Origin: CATQHS01 sp965203375
Lineage (GTDB): Bacteria; Actinomycetota; Acidimicrobiia; Acidimicrobiales; Aldehydirespiratoraceae
Reading direction: 5' to 3'
Length of the DNA: 64,000 nt
Assembly (NCBI GenBank): GCA_965203375.1
Contig: OZ241886.1
Location: forward strand, 2,046,001 to 2,110,000
Numbering within the stretch: position 1 is the stretch's first letter; each line of letters starts with the position of its first letter. Position numbers and translations under genes: made by a program. The notes under the pieces were generated by a model. It worked only from the letters and a program-made list of their open reading frames with translations, did not search any database and was not told the origin of the DNA. This document shows, in pieces, positions 26,539 through 35,696 of the stretch.

Positions 26539-27359
26539 TGGGGCGCCCAGCGGGGCGGGCGCTTCTCCAGGTAGGCGGCCATCCCCTCGGCCGCCTCCTC
26601 GCTGGCGAACAGCTCGGCCGACAGCGACCCGGTCCACTCCAGGGCCTCGTCGAAGCCCAGGGTCGGGACCCGCTCCAGCAGCCTCTTGGACGCGGCCAGC
26701 GCCTGGGGGCTCCCGGCCAGCAGGTCGGCCACGGCGGCGTCGACGGCCTCGTCGAGCCGGTGTGACTCGACGGCAGCGGTGATGAGCCCCATGCGGGCCG
26801 CCTCGGATGCCGGGAATCGGTTGCCCCGCAGGAAAGCGGAGGCGGCGTCGGCCGGCGACATCTTGGGCAGGCACAGCACCGAGATCATGGCCGGGGCCAG
26901 CCCCAGGCGGACCTCGGTGAAACCGAACTTGGCCTCGTGGGGGGCGATGGATATGTCCATGGCCGCGGCCAGGCCCATCCCGCCGGCCACGCAGTGGCCG
27001 GCGATGCGCCCCACATAGGGCTTCGGCGACCGGCGGAACCGCCCGAACAGGTCCACCACCGGACTGGTGAACGACCGCTGAGACTGACGGCCGGTCGGGG
27101 CGGTCGAGCGGCTCGGTGCTTCCTGGCGGTCGGAATCCGACGGCGGCCGGCCTGAGCGCTCACGCAGGTCGGCGCCCGCGCAGAACACCGATCCCTGGTT
27201 AGTGAGCACCACCACCCGCACTTCGGGGTCGGCGTCGGCTCGGTCCATGGCCTGGGTCAGTTCAGCCACAAGCCTGCCGCTCAGGGCGTTGCGGTTGGCC
27301 TCGTCGGCCAGGGTGACGGTGAGGACCCCGCCGTCCAGGTTCGACTCGACCACGCTCAT
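26535..27359 (-). CDS. Enoyl-CoA hydratase/isomerase family protein
   Basis: Protein of 274 residues of the crotonase superfamily. Oxyanion-hole segments are GSVFCAGADLRE and GHCVAGGMGLAAAMDISIA. A Ser/Arg-rich insert of about 30 residues follows the first motif. Its ATG overlaps the stop of the preceding gene (ATGA). In the operon it would hydrate the 2-enoyl-CoA produced during branched-chain or acyclic terpenoid acyl-CoA oxidation, similar in place to AtuE. Confidence 0.85.
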   Translation of the reverse strand: MSVVESNLDGGVLTVTLADEANRNALSGRLVAELTQAMDRADADPEVRVVVLTNQGSVFCAGADLRERSGRPPSDSDRQEAPSRSTAPTGRQSQRSFTSPVVDLFGRFRRSPKPYVGRIAGHCVAGGMGLAAAMDISIAPHEAKFGFTEVRLGLAPAMISVLCLPKMSPADAASAFLRGNRFPASEAARMGLITAAVESHRLDEAVDAAVADLLAGSPQALAASKRLLERVPTLGFDEALEWTGSLSAELFASEEAAEGMAAYLEKRPPRWAPQ

Positions 27360-28297
27360 CGCCGCAACTCGGGCTTGTCAACGGAAGCAGGTGGCTCGTC
27401 AGCGAAAGCATCGGGTTCGTTGGCGGTGGGGGGCGATTCGGCACCGACCGTGGGGGGCTCGGCGACGCGGTGGGGCTTGGGGCCGTCGGCGGGCGAGTCG
27501 GGTTGCCGCCGCGGCTCGGGGCCGTCGGTGGGGGGGCCGGCGAAGGCTTGGGCTTTGTGCATCCAATCGACCGCGTTCGGCCCCGACAGCTCCAAGTCGG
27601 TGTCGTCGACGTGGCGGCGTTGGGTCACCACCAAACAGAAGTCCTCCGCCTGGCCCCGCACCGAGTCATTGCTGGCGTCGCCCCAAGTCCACACCTCGCC
27701 GGAGGGGGCGGTGAGTTCCACTCGCACATTGCCAGCCGGCGGTTCTATGTCCCGGTTCGCGTAAGACCACCCTCGGGTGACGTAGCCGAGATGGGCGATG
27801 TGGCGGAGCCGGTCGGTGGGCGGCCGGCGGGCACCGACCGCGTCGCACACATCGGTGCCGTGGGCCCAGACCTCCATAAGCCGGGCAGTCACGAACGACT
27901 TGGCCCCCATGGATGGCCCGTACCAGCTCACCCGGTCCCGCTCGCCGAGGCTGGCGGCGGCTTCGGCCAGGGCCCGGCGGTTGCGCCGCCACGCCTCCAG
28001 CCGCCCGGCCGGGTTCAAGGCCCGGAAGGAGCCCAGGGTGTAGTCGTCGACTCCGTCGGGTCCGGCCCGGCTCGCCTCCATGAGGTCGCTCACCAATCCG
28101 GCGAAGGTGTCCGAGTCGGCGATGGCGGCAGCCGCCGCGCCGTCGAAGTAGCAGAGATGCCCGATCTGGTCGGTGACAGTCCAGCCCGGGCTAGAGGTGG
28201 GGGAGTCCCACTGATCGACGCTGAGCCGGGCCGCGATCTCGTCAAGTTGGCGCTGCTCGGCCTCCAAGTCGGCGATCAGCCCGGCCAGATCGCTCAT
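27356..28297 (-). CDS. TIGR03084-type DinB/maleylpyruvate-isomerase-like protein
   Basis: Protein of 313 residues. The N-terminal domain has the four-helix metal-binding pattern (SPGWTVTDQIGHLCYFDGAA near residue 37, and H at TARLMEVWAHGTDVCDA near 148), typical of actinobacterial mycothiol-dependent-isomerase-like proteins. This family is regularly found beside AtuA and acyl-CoA carboxylase genes; the reaction is unknown. The last 60 residues are a Pro/Asp/Glu-rich tail with PTxGxE repeats that looks dispensable. Its start is reached through two tandem 68-nt mini-ORFs. Confidence 0.8.
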   Translation of the reverse strand: MSDLAGLIADLEAEQRQLDEIAARLSVDQWDSPTSSPGWTVTDQIGHLCYFDGAAAAAIADSDTFAGLVSDLMEASRAGPDGVDDYTLGSFRALNPAGRLEAWRRNRRALAEAAASLGERDRVSWYGPSMGAKSFVTARLMEVWAHGTDVCDAVGARRPPTDRLRHIAHLGYVTRGWSYANRDIEPPAGNVRVELTAPSGEVWTWGDASNDSVRGQAEDFCLVVTQRRHVDDTDLELSGPNAVDWMHKAQAFAGPPTDGPEPRRQPDSPADGPKPHRVAEPPTVGAESPPTANEPDAFADEPPASVDKPELRR

Positions 28298-28433
28298 GGT
28301 CGCTGCTCCTTGGGGTGCGGTGTGGCGGCTTGTCCGGCCCGGTCCAGCTTGCGGCCGCGGCTCACTGTTGGTGCTCCTCGGGAGCGATGCGGCGACTCGG
28401 CCTCGTCCGCCCCAGCTTGCGGCCGCGGCTCAT
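28294..28433 (-). repeat. Two tandem 68-nt mini-ORF units with RTGA overlaps
   Basis: The atuA stop lies in ATGA. That ATG (28433) opens a 23-codon ORF beginning MSRGRKL and ending in TGA within GTGA. The GTG (28365) opens a second 23-codon ORF also beginning MSRGRKL, whose TGA lies within the ATGA that starts the next gene (28297). The units share their first 20 bases after the start, and each ends with CCC(G/A)AGGAGC, a Shine-Dalgarno about 7 nt before the next start. The starts are exactly 68 nt apart. Confidence 0.75.
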
Positions 28434-30340
28434 CGCAATAGCTCCTCGGGGATGGGGGACACCCGGGCCCGGAGCCACTCGCCCAGGCTCTTGGCTTGGC
28501 CGTCGAAGCGAGTGGAGGAGGCCACGCCCTCGCCCAGCAGTCCTCGGATCACGAAGTTGAGCGACAAGATGTTGGGCAGCCGGTGGCGGTCGATCTCCAG
28601 GTCGGCGGCCTCGGGGAGCAGATCTTGAAGCCGCTCGGTGGTCAGGAACTGGTCGAGCCAGGCGAAGGCTTCGGGGGAGCGGGCGAACACTCCCAGGTTG
28701 GCGTTGCCGCCCTTGTCGCCGGAGCGAGCCCCGACCACCCGCCCCAACGGCGCGTCCACGGTGCCGGCCAAGTGGTCACGGTCGTCTTCGGTTGCGCAGC
28801 GAGCCCCGACTTCCCGCTCCGGCGACGCGTTCGTGGTGTGACTAGCTGGCTCTGCTGCCTGGAGCGAAGCAGCCGAGCGGTCAGATTCGGGCGCAACGTC
28901 GGGTGCCGCCGTAGCCGCTGGGTCGGCCGTCGCCGGGTCCGCCCCCGCCCCGTATGCCGCCGCCAGCCCGTCCGGCACGGTCGAGTCCACCACGGTGCGG
29001 GTGCCGCCGAGGATCGACACGCAAGCGGGCACCAGATCGGCGGGCACCAGGCCGGGGCGGTAGATCCCGAAGGCCCGGGGGCGGCCCCCGCCGCCGGGGG
29101 CGAACATGCCCGGGATCGTGGCCAGGGCCAGCTCGTTGACCGCGTCGGACACGACGCGGCCCAGCTTGGCCTCGTCGGAGCTGGCCAGGCTGAGCTTCCA
29201 CCGGGCCACCGCCTCCTCGTTGGAGGCCGGGTCGGCCTTGTCGGTGCGGACCAGCCGGGCTTCGGCCCGGTCGTAGTCGTCGGGCCCGTGGGGGCAGGCC
29301 CGCCAGAACGCCTCCGACACCAGCTCGGCCTTGGCCTCGACGTCCAGGCCGGTGAGCGCCACCTCCACCTCGCGGCGAAACCCGGCCAGCTCGTTCATGG
29401 CCACCTTGAGGGTCGGGGGAGGGGGCTCGCCGGTCACCGGGGCGATGCGCACCCGGTCGGGGCCGGCCTGCTCCAAGCGGATCGTGTCGAAGCGGGTGAT
29501 GACATCGGGTCCCAGGTAGGCCGGGCCGTCGATCTCGTAGAGGAGCTGGGAGGTGACCGTGCCCACGCTCACCTCGCCGCCGGTTCCGTCGTGCTTGCCG
29601 ATCACCGACGAGCCGTCGGCGGCGATCTCGGCCCAGGGGAACCCGACCCTGGCCATGCCGTCAACCTCGGCGAAGAAGGAGTAGTTGCCCCCGGTGGCCT
29701 GGGTTCCGCACTCGATGACGTGGCCGGCCGCGGTGGCCCCGGCCAGCTCGTCCCAGGCGTCGCGGGGCCAGCGGTGATGCCAGGCCGCCGGCCCGACCGC
29801 CACCGAGGCGTCGGTGACCCGGCCGGTGACCACGATGTCGGCCCCCCGGTCCAGGGCCTTCACGATCCCCCAGCAGCCCAGGTAGGCGTTGGCGGTGATG
29901 AAGCGGCCGTGGTCGCTGATCGGCTCGCCGCCGTCGTGATGGCGGAGATGGCCGCCCGCGGCCAGTTCGGGCAGGCGGCCCATGAGGTCGTCGCCCTCCA
30001 CGCAGGCGACCACCGGGGACAGCCCCAGCCGCTCGGCCGCGGCCGCCACCGCCTCGGCGCAGCCCCGGGGGTCGAGCCCGCCCGCGTTGGACACCACCTT
30101 GATCCCGGCGTCGAGGCAGGCGCCCATGACCTGCTCCATCTGGGCCACGAAGGTGCGGGCGTAGCCGCCCCCCGGACGCTTGGCCCGGGTGCGGGACAGA
30201 ATCAGCATGGTCAGCTCGGCCAGCCAGTCGCCGGTGAGGAAGTCGATGGACCCGCCCTCCACCATCTCCGCCGCGGCCGACAGCCGGTCGCCGTAGAAGC
30301 CCGAGCAGTTGGCCACCCGAACCGGCTCAGCCATCGCCAT
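28430..30340 (-). CDS. atuA: Acyclic terpene utilization AtuA family protein
   Basis: Protein of 636 residues. The DUF1446/AtuA domain occupies about 1-450 (VRVANCSGFYGDRLSAAAEM, GGSIDFLTGDWLAELTM, VTGRVTDASVAVGPA). A C-terminal AtuA-like domain (ARSGDKGGNANLGVFARS) follows a Pro/Ala/Ser-rich linker. AtuA is required for citronellol/geraniol catabolism in Pseudomonas and always accompanies an acyl-CoA carboxylase; its exact reaction is unsettled. The gene overlaps the biotin carboxylase gene by 14 bp. ATG 30340 or 30334 are equally possible. Confidence 0.85.
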   Translation of the reverse strand: MAMAEPVRVANCSGFYGDRLSAAAEMVEGGSIDFLTGDWLAELTMLILSRTRAKRPGGGYARTFVAQMEQVMGACLDAGIKVVSNAGGLDPRGCAEAVAAAAERLGLSPVVACVEGDDLMGRLPELAAGGHLRHHDGGEPISDHGRFITANAYLGCWGIVKALDRGADIVVTGRVTDASVAVGPAAWHHRWPRDAWDELAGATAAGHVIECGTQATGGNYSFFAEVDGMARVGFPWAEIAADGSSVIGKHDGTGGEVSVGTVTSQLLYEIDGPAYLGPDVITRFDTIRLEQAGPDRVRIAPVTGEPPPPTLKVAMNELAGFRREVEVALTGLDVEAKAELVSEAFWRACPHGPDDYDRAEARLVRTDKADPASNEEAVARWKLSLASSDEAKLGRVVSDAVNELALATIPGMFAPGGGGRPRAFGIYRPGLVPADLVPACVSILGGTRTVVDSTVPDGLAAAYGAGADPATADPAATAAPDVAPESDRSAASLQAAEPASHTTNASPEREVGARCATEDDRDHLAGTVDAPLGRVVGARSGDKGGNANLGVFARSPEAFAWLDQFLTTERLQDLLPEAADLEIDRHRLPNILSLNFVIRGLLGEGVASSTRFDGQAKSLGEWLRARVSPIPEELLR

Positions 30341-32438
30341 GGTCCGCTGTGTCGTCGGGGGTGAAGGCCAGGAGTTCGGTCCCGGTGGCCACTTGGTCGC
30401 CGGCCGCCACCAGCACCGCGGTCACCGTCCCGTCGGCGGGAGCGGTCACCCGGTGCTCCATCTTCATGGCCTCCAGCACCATCAGCACCCGGCCCGCCTC
30501 CACCCGCTGGCCGGGCTCGACGCTCACCTCCAAGACCTTGCCGGGCATGGGCGCGGCCAGTCCGCCGTCCGCCGCGGAGGCCCGGCCCGGGGGCTCGAAC
30601 CGGGGCACGATCCCCGTCGTCACCGTCCCCCGGGCGGCAGTGAGATACAAGTCGTCGCCGGACCGGGTGACCCGGTAACCGGTCCGGACGCCGTTCCACT
30701 CCACATCGACCCGCTCCCGCGACCACCCGTGAACGACGGCGATCCCATCGCCGCCCGTGTTTGAGCTTCCCGCGACCACCTCGCTGGCCGGGTCTGAGCC
30801 AGCCGCGGGGCTGGCTTCGGCGACGCCCTCTCCAGCCGGGGTTGAGCGGTCGGCGTCGGGACCCGAGCCGCCTTCGCCCCGGCCCTCGGCGTCTCCGCCC
30901 TCGGAAACCTTTACCGCGAAGGAGCCGTCTCGGGTGGGGCGGTAGGACACCGTGGCCGCCGTCCCGTCGATCTCCAGATCGACCCGCTCGTCGATCAGGC
31001 GGCCCAGCCGCCAGCCCGCGGGCATGAACCCCAGCACCGGGGCCTCGGCCCGGGCCGCGGCGGCCAGCCACATAGCCGCGGCCACCGCCGCCGACTCCCG
31101 CTCGGCCCCGCCCAAAACCCGGTGCGGGGCCAGCTCGACCCGCTCCACGAAGTCGGTGGTGGTGTCGCCGGCCCGGAAAGCCTCGGAGCGCAGCACCTCG
31201 GTGAGGTAGTGGCGGTTGGTGGTCACCCCGCCGAGATGCAGGCGGTCCAAGGCCAAGGCCAGCCGGGCTGCGGCCTCGGCCCGGCTGGGAGCGCAGGCGG
31301 TCACCTTGGCCAGCATGGGGTCGAAGTCCACCGTCACCGCCGAGCCGGCCTCCACTCCGCTGTCCCAGCGCACGGCCGGCTCGGCGGCGGGCTCGAAGGC
31401 GGCCAGGGTCCCCACCGCGGGCAGGAACCCGGCCGCCGGGTCCTCGGCGTAGAGACGGGCCTCGACGGCGTGCCCAGCCGAGGCAACGTCGCCCTGGGCG
31501 AACCCCAGCGGCGCGCCCGCCGCCACCCGGAGCTGCTCGCGCACCAAGTCGATGCCGGTCACCTCCTCGGTCACCGGATGCTCGACCTGGAGCCGGGCGT
31601 TCACCTCCAGAAACCAGAACTCGCCGGTGTCGGCGTCCAACAGGAGCTCCACCGTGCCCGCCGACCGGTAGCCCACCGAGGCGGCCAGCTCCACCGCGGC
31701 CCGGCCCATGCGGTCCCGCAGGTCGGCGTCCACTGCGGGCGACGGCGACTCCTCGATGATCTTCTGGTGGCGGCGCTGGATGGAGCACTCCCGCTCGCCG
31801 AGCTGGACGCAGTTGCCGTGAGCGTCGGCCAGGACCTGTATCTCGACGTGGCGGGCCCGGGCCACGTGCCGCTCCAGGTAAACCCGGCCGTCGCCGAAGG
31901 CGCGCTCCGCCTCGCGCTGGGCCGCGGCCACCGCCGCTTCTAGCTCAGACGGGTCGGCCACCAGCCGCATGCCCTTGCCGCCGCCCCCCGCTACGGCTTT
32001 CACCAGCAGTGGGAACCCTGTCGGCGCCGGGTCGGACGGGTCCGAAGACGAGGGCAGGACGGCCAGCCCGGCCGCTGCCGCCGCGGCTCGGGCGGCCAGC
32101 TTGTCGCCCATGGTCTCGATCACCTCCGGGGTTGGCCCCACCCAGGCCAGGCCTGCCTCGGTCACCGCCCGGGCGAAGGCGGCGTTCTCGGACAGAAACC
32201 CGTATCCGGGGTGGACGGCGTCGGCTCCGGCGGAGCGGGCCGCGGCCACCACGGCCTGGCCGTCGAGGTAGCCCGAGGAGAGGCGCACCGCCCGGTCGGC
32301 CTCTCTCACGAAGGGCTCGGCCGCGTCGGCGGAGGTGTGGACGGCCACGCAGCCCAGGCCCATGGCCCGGGCGGTGCGGAACACCCGGCGGGCGATCTCG
32401 CCCCGGTTGGCCACTAGCACCGAGGAGACGCCCGTCAC
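30327..32438 (-). CDS. Acyl-CoA carboxylase alpha subunit (biotin carboxylase + BCCP)
   Basis: Protein of 703 residues. Biotin carboxylase N-domain (VLVANRGEIARRVFRTARAM), ATP-grasp loop (LLVKAVAGGGGKGMRLV), ECSIQRRHQKIIEESPSP, a variable middle and a C-terminal biotinyl domain with LEAMKMEHRV (biotinylated Lys in MKM). GTG 32438 overlaps the stop of the beta-subunit gene (GTGA). With the beta subunit and AtuA this is most like geranyl-CoA or methylcrotonyl-CoA carboxylase; sequence alone does not separate them, but the AtuA neighbour favours a terpenoid substrate. Confidence 0.88.
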   Translation of the reverse strand: MTGVSSVLVANRGEIARRVFRTARAMGLGCVAVHTSADAAEPFVREADRAVRLSSGYLDGQAVVAAARSAGADAVHPGYGFLSENAAFARAVTEAGLAWVGPTPEVIETMGDKLAARAAAAAAGLAVLPSSSDPSDPAPTGFPLLVKAVAGGGGKGMRLVADPSELEAAVAAAQREAERAFGDGRVYLERHVARARHVEIQVLADAHGNCVQLGERECSIQRRHQKIIEESPSPAVDADLRDRMGRAAVELAASVGYRSAGTVELLLDADTGEFWFLEVNARLQVEHPVTEEVTGIDLVREQLRVAAGAPLGFAQGDVASAGHAVEARLYAEDPAAGFLPAVGTLAAFEPAAEPAVRWDSGVEAGSAVTVDFDPMLAKVTACAPSRAEAAARLALALDRLHLGGVTTNRHYLTEVLRSEAFRAGDTTTDFVERVELAPHRVLGGAERESAAVAAAMWLAAAARAEAPVLGFMPAGWRLGRLIDERVDLEIDGTAATVSYRPTRDGSFAVKVSEGGDAEGRGEGGSGPDADRSTPAGEGVAEASPAAGSDPASEVVAGSSNTGGDGIAVVHGWSRERVDVEWNGVRTGYRVTRSGDDLYLTAARGTVTTGIVPRFEPPGRASAADGGLAAPMPGKVLEVSVEPGQRVEAGRVLMVLEAMKMEHRVTAPADGTVTAVLVAAGDQVATGTELLAFTPDDTADHGDG

Positions 32439-34120
32439 AGCCGGAATACCCCGTAGCCCTCGGCGCCGGTCACGGGCCGGTTGGCCGCCACCGACAGGCA
32501 CATGCCCAGCACCAGGCGGGTGTCGCGGGGGTCGATGATGCCGTCGTCGCTGACGGCGCCGGTGGCCCGCAGCGCCAGCGAGCCCCGCTCGTGGGCCTGC
32601 TCCACCCGGGCCACGATCTCGGCGTCGGCCGCCTCGTCGAAGTCCTCGCCCCGCCGGGCGGCCTGGCCCCGGCGCACCTCCGACATCACCCCGGCGATCT
32701 GCTTGGGGCCCATGATGGCGATCTTGGCCGTGGGCCACAGCCAGGTGAAGCGGTTGCCGAAGGCCCGGCCCGACATCCCGTAGGTGCCGGCCCCGTAGGA
32801 GGCGCCGAGGATCACCGTCAGGTGCGGCACCGTGGAGTTGGCCACCGCGTTGAGCATCTGGGAGCCCTTCTTGATCACGCCGTCGGCCTCGAAGTCCTTG
32901 CCCACCATGAAGCCGGTGATGTTCTGGAGGAACACCAGCGGCACGTCGATCTGGTTGCAGAGCTGGATGAAGGTGGCCCCCTTCTGGGCCGAGTCGGGGT
33001 ACAGCACCCCGTTGTTGCCCAGCACCCCCACCGGGCGGCCGCAGATCGAGGCCCAGCCGCACACCAGCGTGGGCCCGTAGAGGGCCTTGTACTCCTCGAA
33101 CCGGGAGCCGTCGGCCACCCTGGCGATCACCTCTCGCACGTCCAGGGGCTGGCGGAGGTCCCGGGCCACCAGGCCCAGCAGCTCCTCGGGGTCGTGCGCC
33201 GGGGGCTCGGGATCGGGGTCTGCGGCGGGGCCGCCGCCGGGCTTGCGCATGTTGAGGTGGGAGACCACCTCCCGGCACAGGCGGATGGCGTCCATCTCGT
33301 CGGCGGCCAGGTAGTCGCCCAGGCCCGACGTCTCGGCGTGGAGCCGGGCCCCGCCCAGGGTCTCGTCGTCGGACTCCTCGCCGGTGGCCATCTTCACCAG
33401 CGGGGGGCCGCCCAGGAACACCTTGGACTGGTCCTTCACCACGATGTTGTAGTCGGACAGGCCGGGCTGGTAGGCGCCCCCGGCAGTGGAGGACCCGAAC
33501 ACCACGCACACCGTCGGGACGCCCAGCTTGGACAGCTCGATCAGCTCGTAGAAGAACCGGCCCGACTCGGCGAAGTGGTCCACGCTGAGCCGTCGCTGGG
33601 GCTGGCCCCCTTCGGCACTGCCCCCGCCGCCCGAGCCCGAACCGCCCGAGGCGCCGGCCCGCAGGTCGCCGCCGGCGGACTCCACGAAGCTGATGTAGGG
33701 GAGCCGGTTGTCGCGGGCGATCTCCAGGGCCCGCATCCACTTCTTGCTCGAGTACGGGGTGAGGGCGCCGGCCAGCACGGTGGGGTCGTTGCCCATGATC
33801 ACGCACTCGGTTCCGGCCACCACCCCGACGCCCACCACCATGCCCCCGCCCAGGGCGTAGTCGGAGCCGTAGGCGGCCAGGGCGCTGATCTCCAGGAACG
33901 GGCTGGCGGGGTCGAGCAGGTTGGCGATCCGCTCCCGGATGGGCATCTTGCCCCGGGCCCGCAGCCGGCGGACGGCCCGCTCGCCGCCCCCGGCCGCGGC
34001 CTCGTCCAGCAGGCCTTCGATCTCGGCGAGCTGCTCGAGCATGTCGGCCCGGTTGGCCCGGAAGGCTTCGTCGGCCGGGTCCACCGAGGTGGCCAGCGGC
34101 GGGGCGAGCAGTTGGGTCAC
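32435..34120 (-). CDS. Acyl-CoA carboxylase beta (carboxyltransferase) subunit
   Basis: Protein of 561 residues, usual for MCC/GCC beta subunits. Signatures: GNDPTVLAGALTPYSSKKW, GGAYQPGLSDYNIVV, FLGGPPLVKMATGEESDDETLGG, GFMVGKDFEADGVIKKGSQM and GASYGAGTYGMSGRAF. A Gly/Ser-rich insertion (GASGGSGSGGGGSAEGG) lies near residue 155. First gene of the leftward operon, divergent from the DmdA-like gene across about 130 bp. Confidence 0.88.
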   Translation of the reverse strand: MTQLLAPPLATSVDPADEAFRANRADMLEQLAEIEGLLDEAAAGGGERAVRRLRARGKMPIRERIANLLDPASPFLEISALAAYGSDYALGGGMVVGVGVVAGTECVIMGNDPTVLAGALTPYSSKKWMRALEIARDNRLPYISFVESAGGDLRAGASGGSGSGGGGSAEGGQPQRRLSVDHFAESGRFFYELIELSKLGVPTVCVVFGSSTAGGAYQPGLSDYNIVVKDQSKVFLGGPPLVKMATGEESDDETLGGARLHAETSGLGDYLAADEMDAIRLCREVVSHLNMRKPGGGPAADPDPEPPAHDPEELLGLVARDLRQPLDVREVIARVADGSRFEEYKALYGPTLVCGWASICGRPVGVLGNNGVLYPDSAQKGATFIQLCNQIDVPLVFLQNITGFMVGKDFEADGVIKKGSQMLNAVANSTVPHLTVILGASYGAGTYGMSGRAFGNRFTWLWPTAKIAIMGPKQIAGVMSEVRRGQAARRGEDFDEAADAEIVARVEQAHERGSLALRATGAVSDDGIIDPRDTRLVLGMCLSVAANRPVTGAEGYGVFRL

Positions 34121-34251
34121 CGGCCGGGCGCCGCCGCCTGCCGGGGGAGCCCCGCTCGCCCGGAGATCACGCCGCCGTCCGCCGGGCGAACCGGGCGAGG
34201 AGCCTGCCTCGGGTCATGGAAACGCTACGTTACCCACCGGGAGGTCAGCGG

Positions 34252-35370
34252 ATGGACGGACGGCTCGGCCTCACCTTCGGCACCAGGGTGGCCAAGTCGC
34301 CCTACTTCGACGAGACGCTGGCCGCGGGCGCCGTCTCCTTCACCGTCTACAACCACGCCTGGATGCCCACCTCCTACGGCGACGACGAGGCGGAGTACTG
34401 GCGGCTGATCGAGGCCGCGGCCATGTGGGACGTGGCCTGCCAGGTGCAGGTGGAGCTGACCGGCCCCGATGCCGGCGCCCTGGCCCAGGCCGTGGTGGCC
34501 CGAGACCTGACCGGCATGAGGGTGGGCCGGGCCAAATACGCCCCCATGGTCGACCACCGGGGCCGGCTGATGAACGACCCGGTGGCGCTGCGGGTGGACG
34601 AAAACCGCTGGTGGCTGTCGCTGGCCGACAGCGACATGCTGTACTGGTGCCGGGCGGTGGCCGCCGAGCGGGGCCTCGACGCCGAGGCGACCCAGCCTGA
34701 CGTGTTCCCGCTGGCCGTCCAAGGCCCCCGGGCCGCCGACGTGGTGGCCAACCTGTTCGGCGGCTGGGCCCGGGACCTGCCCCGCTTCGGAGTCCGCCCG
34801 GCCGCGGTGGACGGCATCGAGGCCCATCTGGGCCGGTCGGGCTGGTCGGGCCGGGACGGCTTCGAGATCTATCTGCTGGGCCGCCAGCGGGGGAGCGACC
34901 TGTGGCGGCTGGTGGCCGAGGCGGGCCGGCCCTGCGGCATCGGCCCCGGCGCCCCCAACTACATCGAGCGCATGGAGAGCGGCCTGCTGTCCTATAGGGC
35001 CGACACCCTTGACGACAGCGACCCGTTCGAGGCCGGACTGGAGCGCTTCGTCGACCTGGACTCGGGAGCCGACTTCATCGGCCGCGCCGCCCTGGAGTCC
35101 ATCCGCCGGACCGGACCCCGCCGCCGCCGAGTAGGGCTGTTCATCGACGGCGCCCCGATGGCGCCCCCCGAACACCCCTGGCCGATCACCGCAGGCGACG
35201 CCGACGAGGCAGTAGGCACCCTCCGGGCCGCGGCCCACTCCCCGCGACTGGCCCGCAACATCGGCGTGGCCTTACTCGAAGCTCCCTGTGCCCGCCCCGG
35301 CACCGAAGTCACAGTGCAAACCCCGACCGGCCCGCGCCCCGCCCAGGTAACCCTTCTGCCGTTTATCTGA
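34252..35370 (+). CDS. GcvT-family protein, DMSP demethylase-like
   Basis: Protein of 372 residues in the aminomethyltransferase family. It resembles dimethylsulfoniopropionate demethylase DmdA more than glycine-cleavage T protein, with VSFTVYNHAWMPTSYGDDEAEY, MWDVACQVQVELTGPDA, ARDLTGM, VDHRGRLMNDPVAL, FPLAVQGPRAADVVA, GRSGWSGRDGFEIYL and NYIERMESGLLSY. Those enzymes transfer the DMSP methyl group to tetrahydrofolate. ATG 34252 has GGGAGGTC 6 nt upstream; ATG 34216 lacks one. The substrate cannot be proven from sequence, and other methylated compounds are possible. Confidence 0.75.
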   Translation: MDGRLGLTFGTRVAKSPYFDETLAAGAVSFTVYNHAWMPTSYGDDEAEYWRLIEAAAMWDVACQVQVELTGPDAGALAQAVVARDLTGMRVGRAKYAPMVDHRGRLMNDPVALRVDENRWWLSLADSDMLYWCRAVAAERGLDAEATQPDVFPLAVQGPRAADVVANLFGGWARDLPRFGVRPAAVDGIEAHLGRSGWSGRDGFEIYLLGRQRGSDLWRLVAEAGRPCGIGPGAPNYIERMESGLLSYRADTLDDSDPFEAGLERFVDLDSGADFIGRAALESIRRTGPRRRRVGLFIDGAPMAPPEHPWPITAGDADEAVGTLRAAAHSPRLARNIGVALLEAPCARPGTEVTVQTPTGPRPAQVTLLPFI

Positions 35371-35381
35371 AGATCAAGTGG

Positions 35382-35696
35382 TCAGCGTGATCGGTGCCGT
35401 CGACGTACCGCCTTGACCTCACTGACCGCTAGGGCCATGGCGTCGTCTTCAGACAAGTCCTTGTTGGCCGCGGCGTTCGCGGCGAGCCGATCGCGGGTTT
35501 CTGCAGAAAAGTACTCCCAGGCTGACTGACGGCTCATCCCCAACGCTTCTCCCACCTGTTCCCAGCTCGCGCCCGCTGCACGCGCCGCCATTACGCGCTC
35601 TCGGCGAAGCTCATCGAGAATCCCCTCTCGGCGCGTCAACTCCCGCAGCGCATCAAGCGGATTCGCCGGCAACTCGTCCGTCGCAATAATGCTCAC
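35382..35696 (-). CDS. Small helix-turn-helix regulator
   Basis: Protein of 104 residues. A helix-turn-helix lies at about residues 39-60 (GASWEQVGEALGMSRQSAWEYF), flanked by a charged helix (LRELTRREGILDELRRERV) and a basic C-terminus (KAVRRRHRSR). Start GTG 35696 sits exactly at the predicted transcription start of a promoter covered by a perfect palindrome, so it is likely a leaderless, self-regulated repressor. Targets unknown. Confidence 0.7.
   Translation of the reverse strand: MSIIATDELPANPLDALRELTRREGILDELRRERVMAARAAGASWEQVGEALGMSRQSAWEYFSAETRDRLAANAAANKDLSEDDAMALAVSEVKAVRRRHRSR

Noticed and set aside
30327..33806. One very long minus-strand frame covering the whole carboxylase alpha gene and part of the beta gene
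   Set aside because: Only the part after GTG 32438 is biotin carboxylase; the upstream extension is an out-of-frame reading of the beta subunit.
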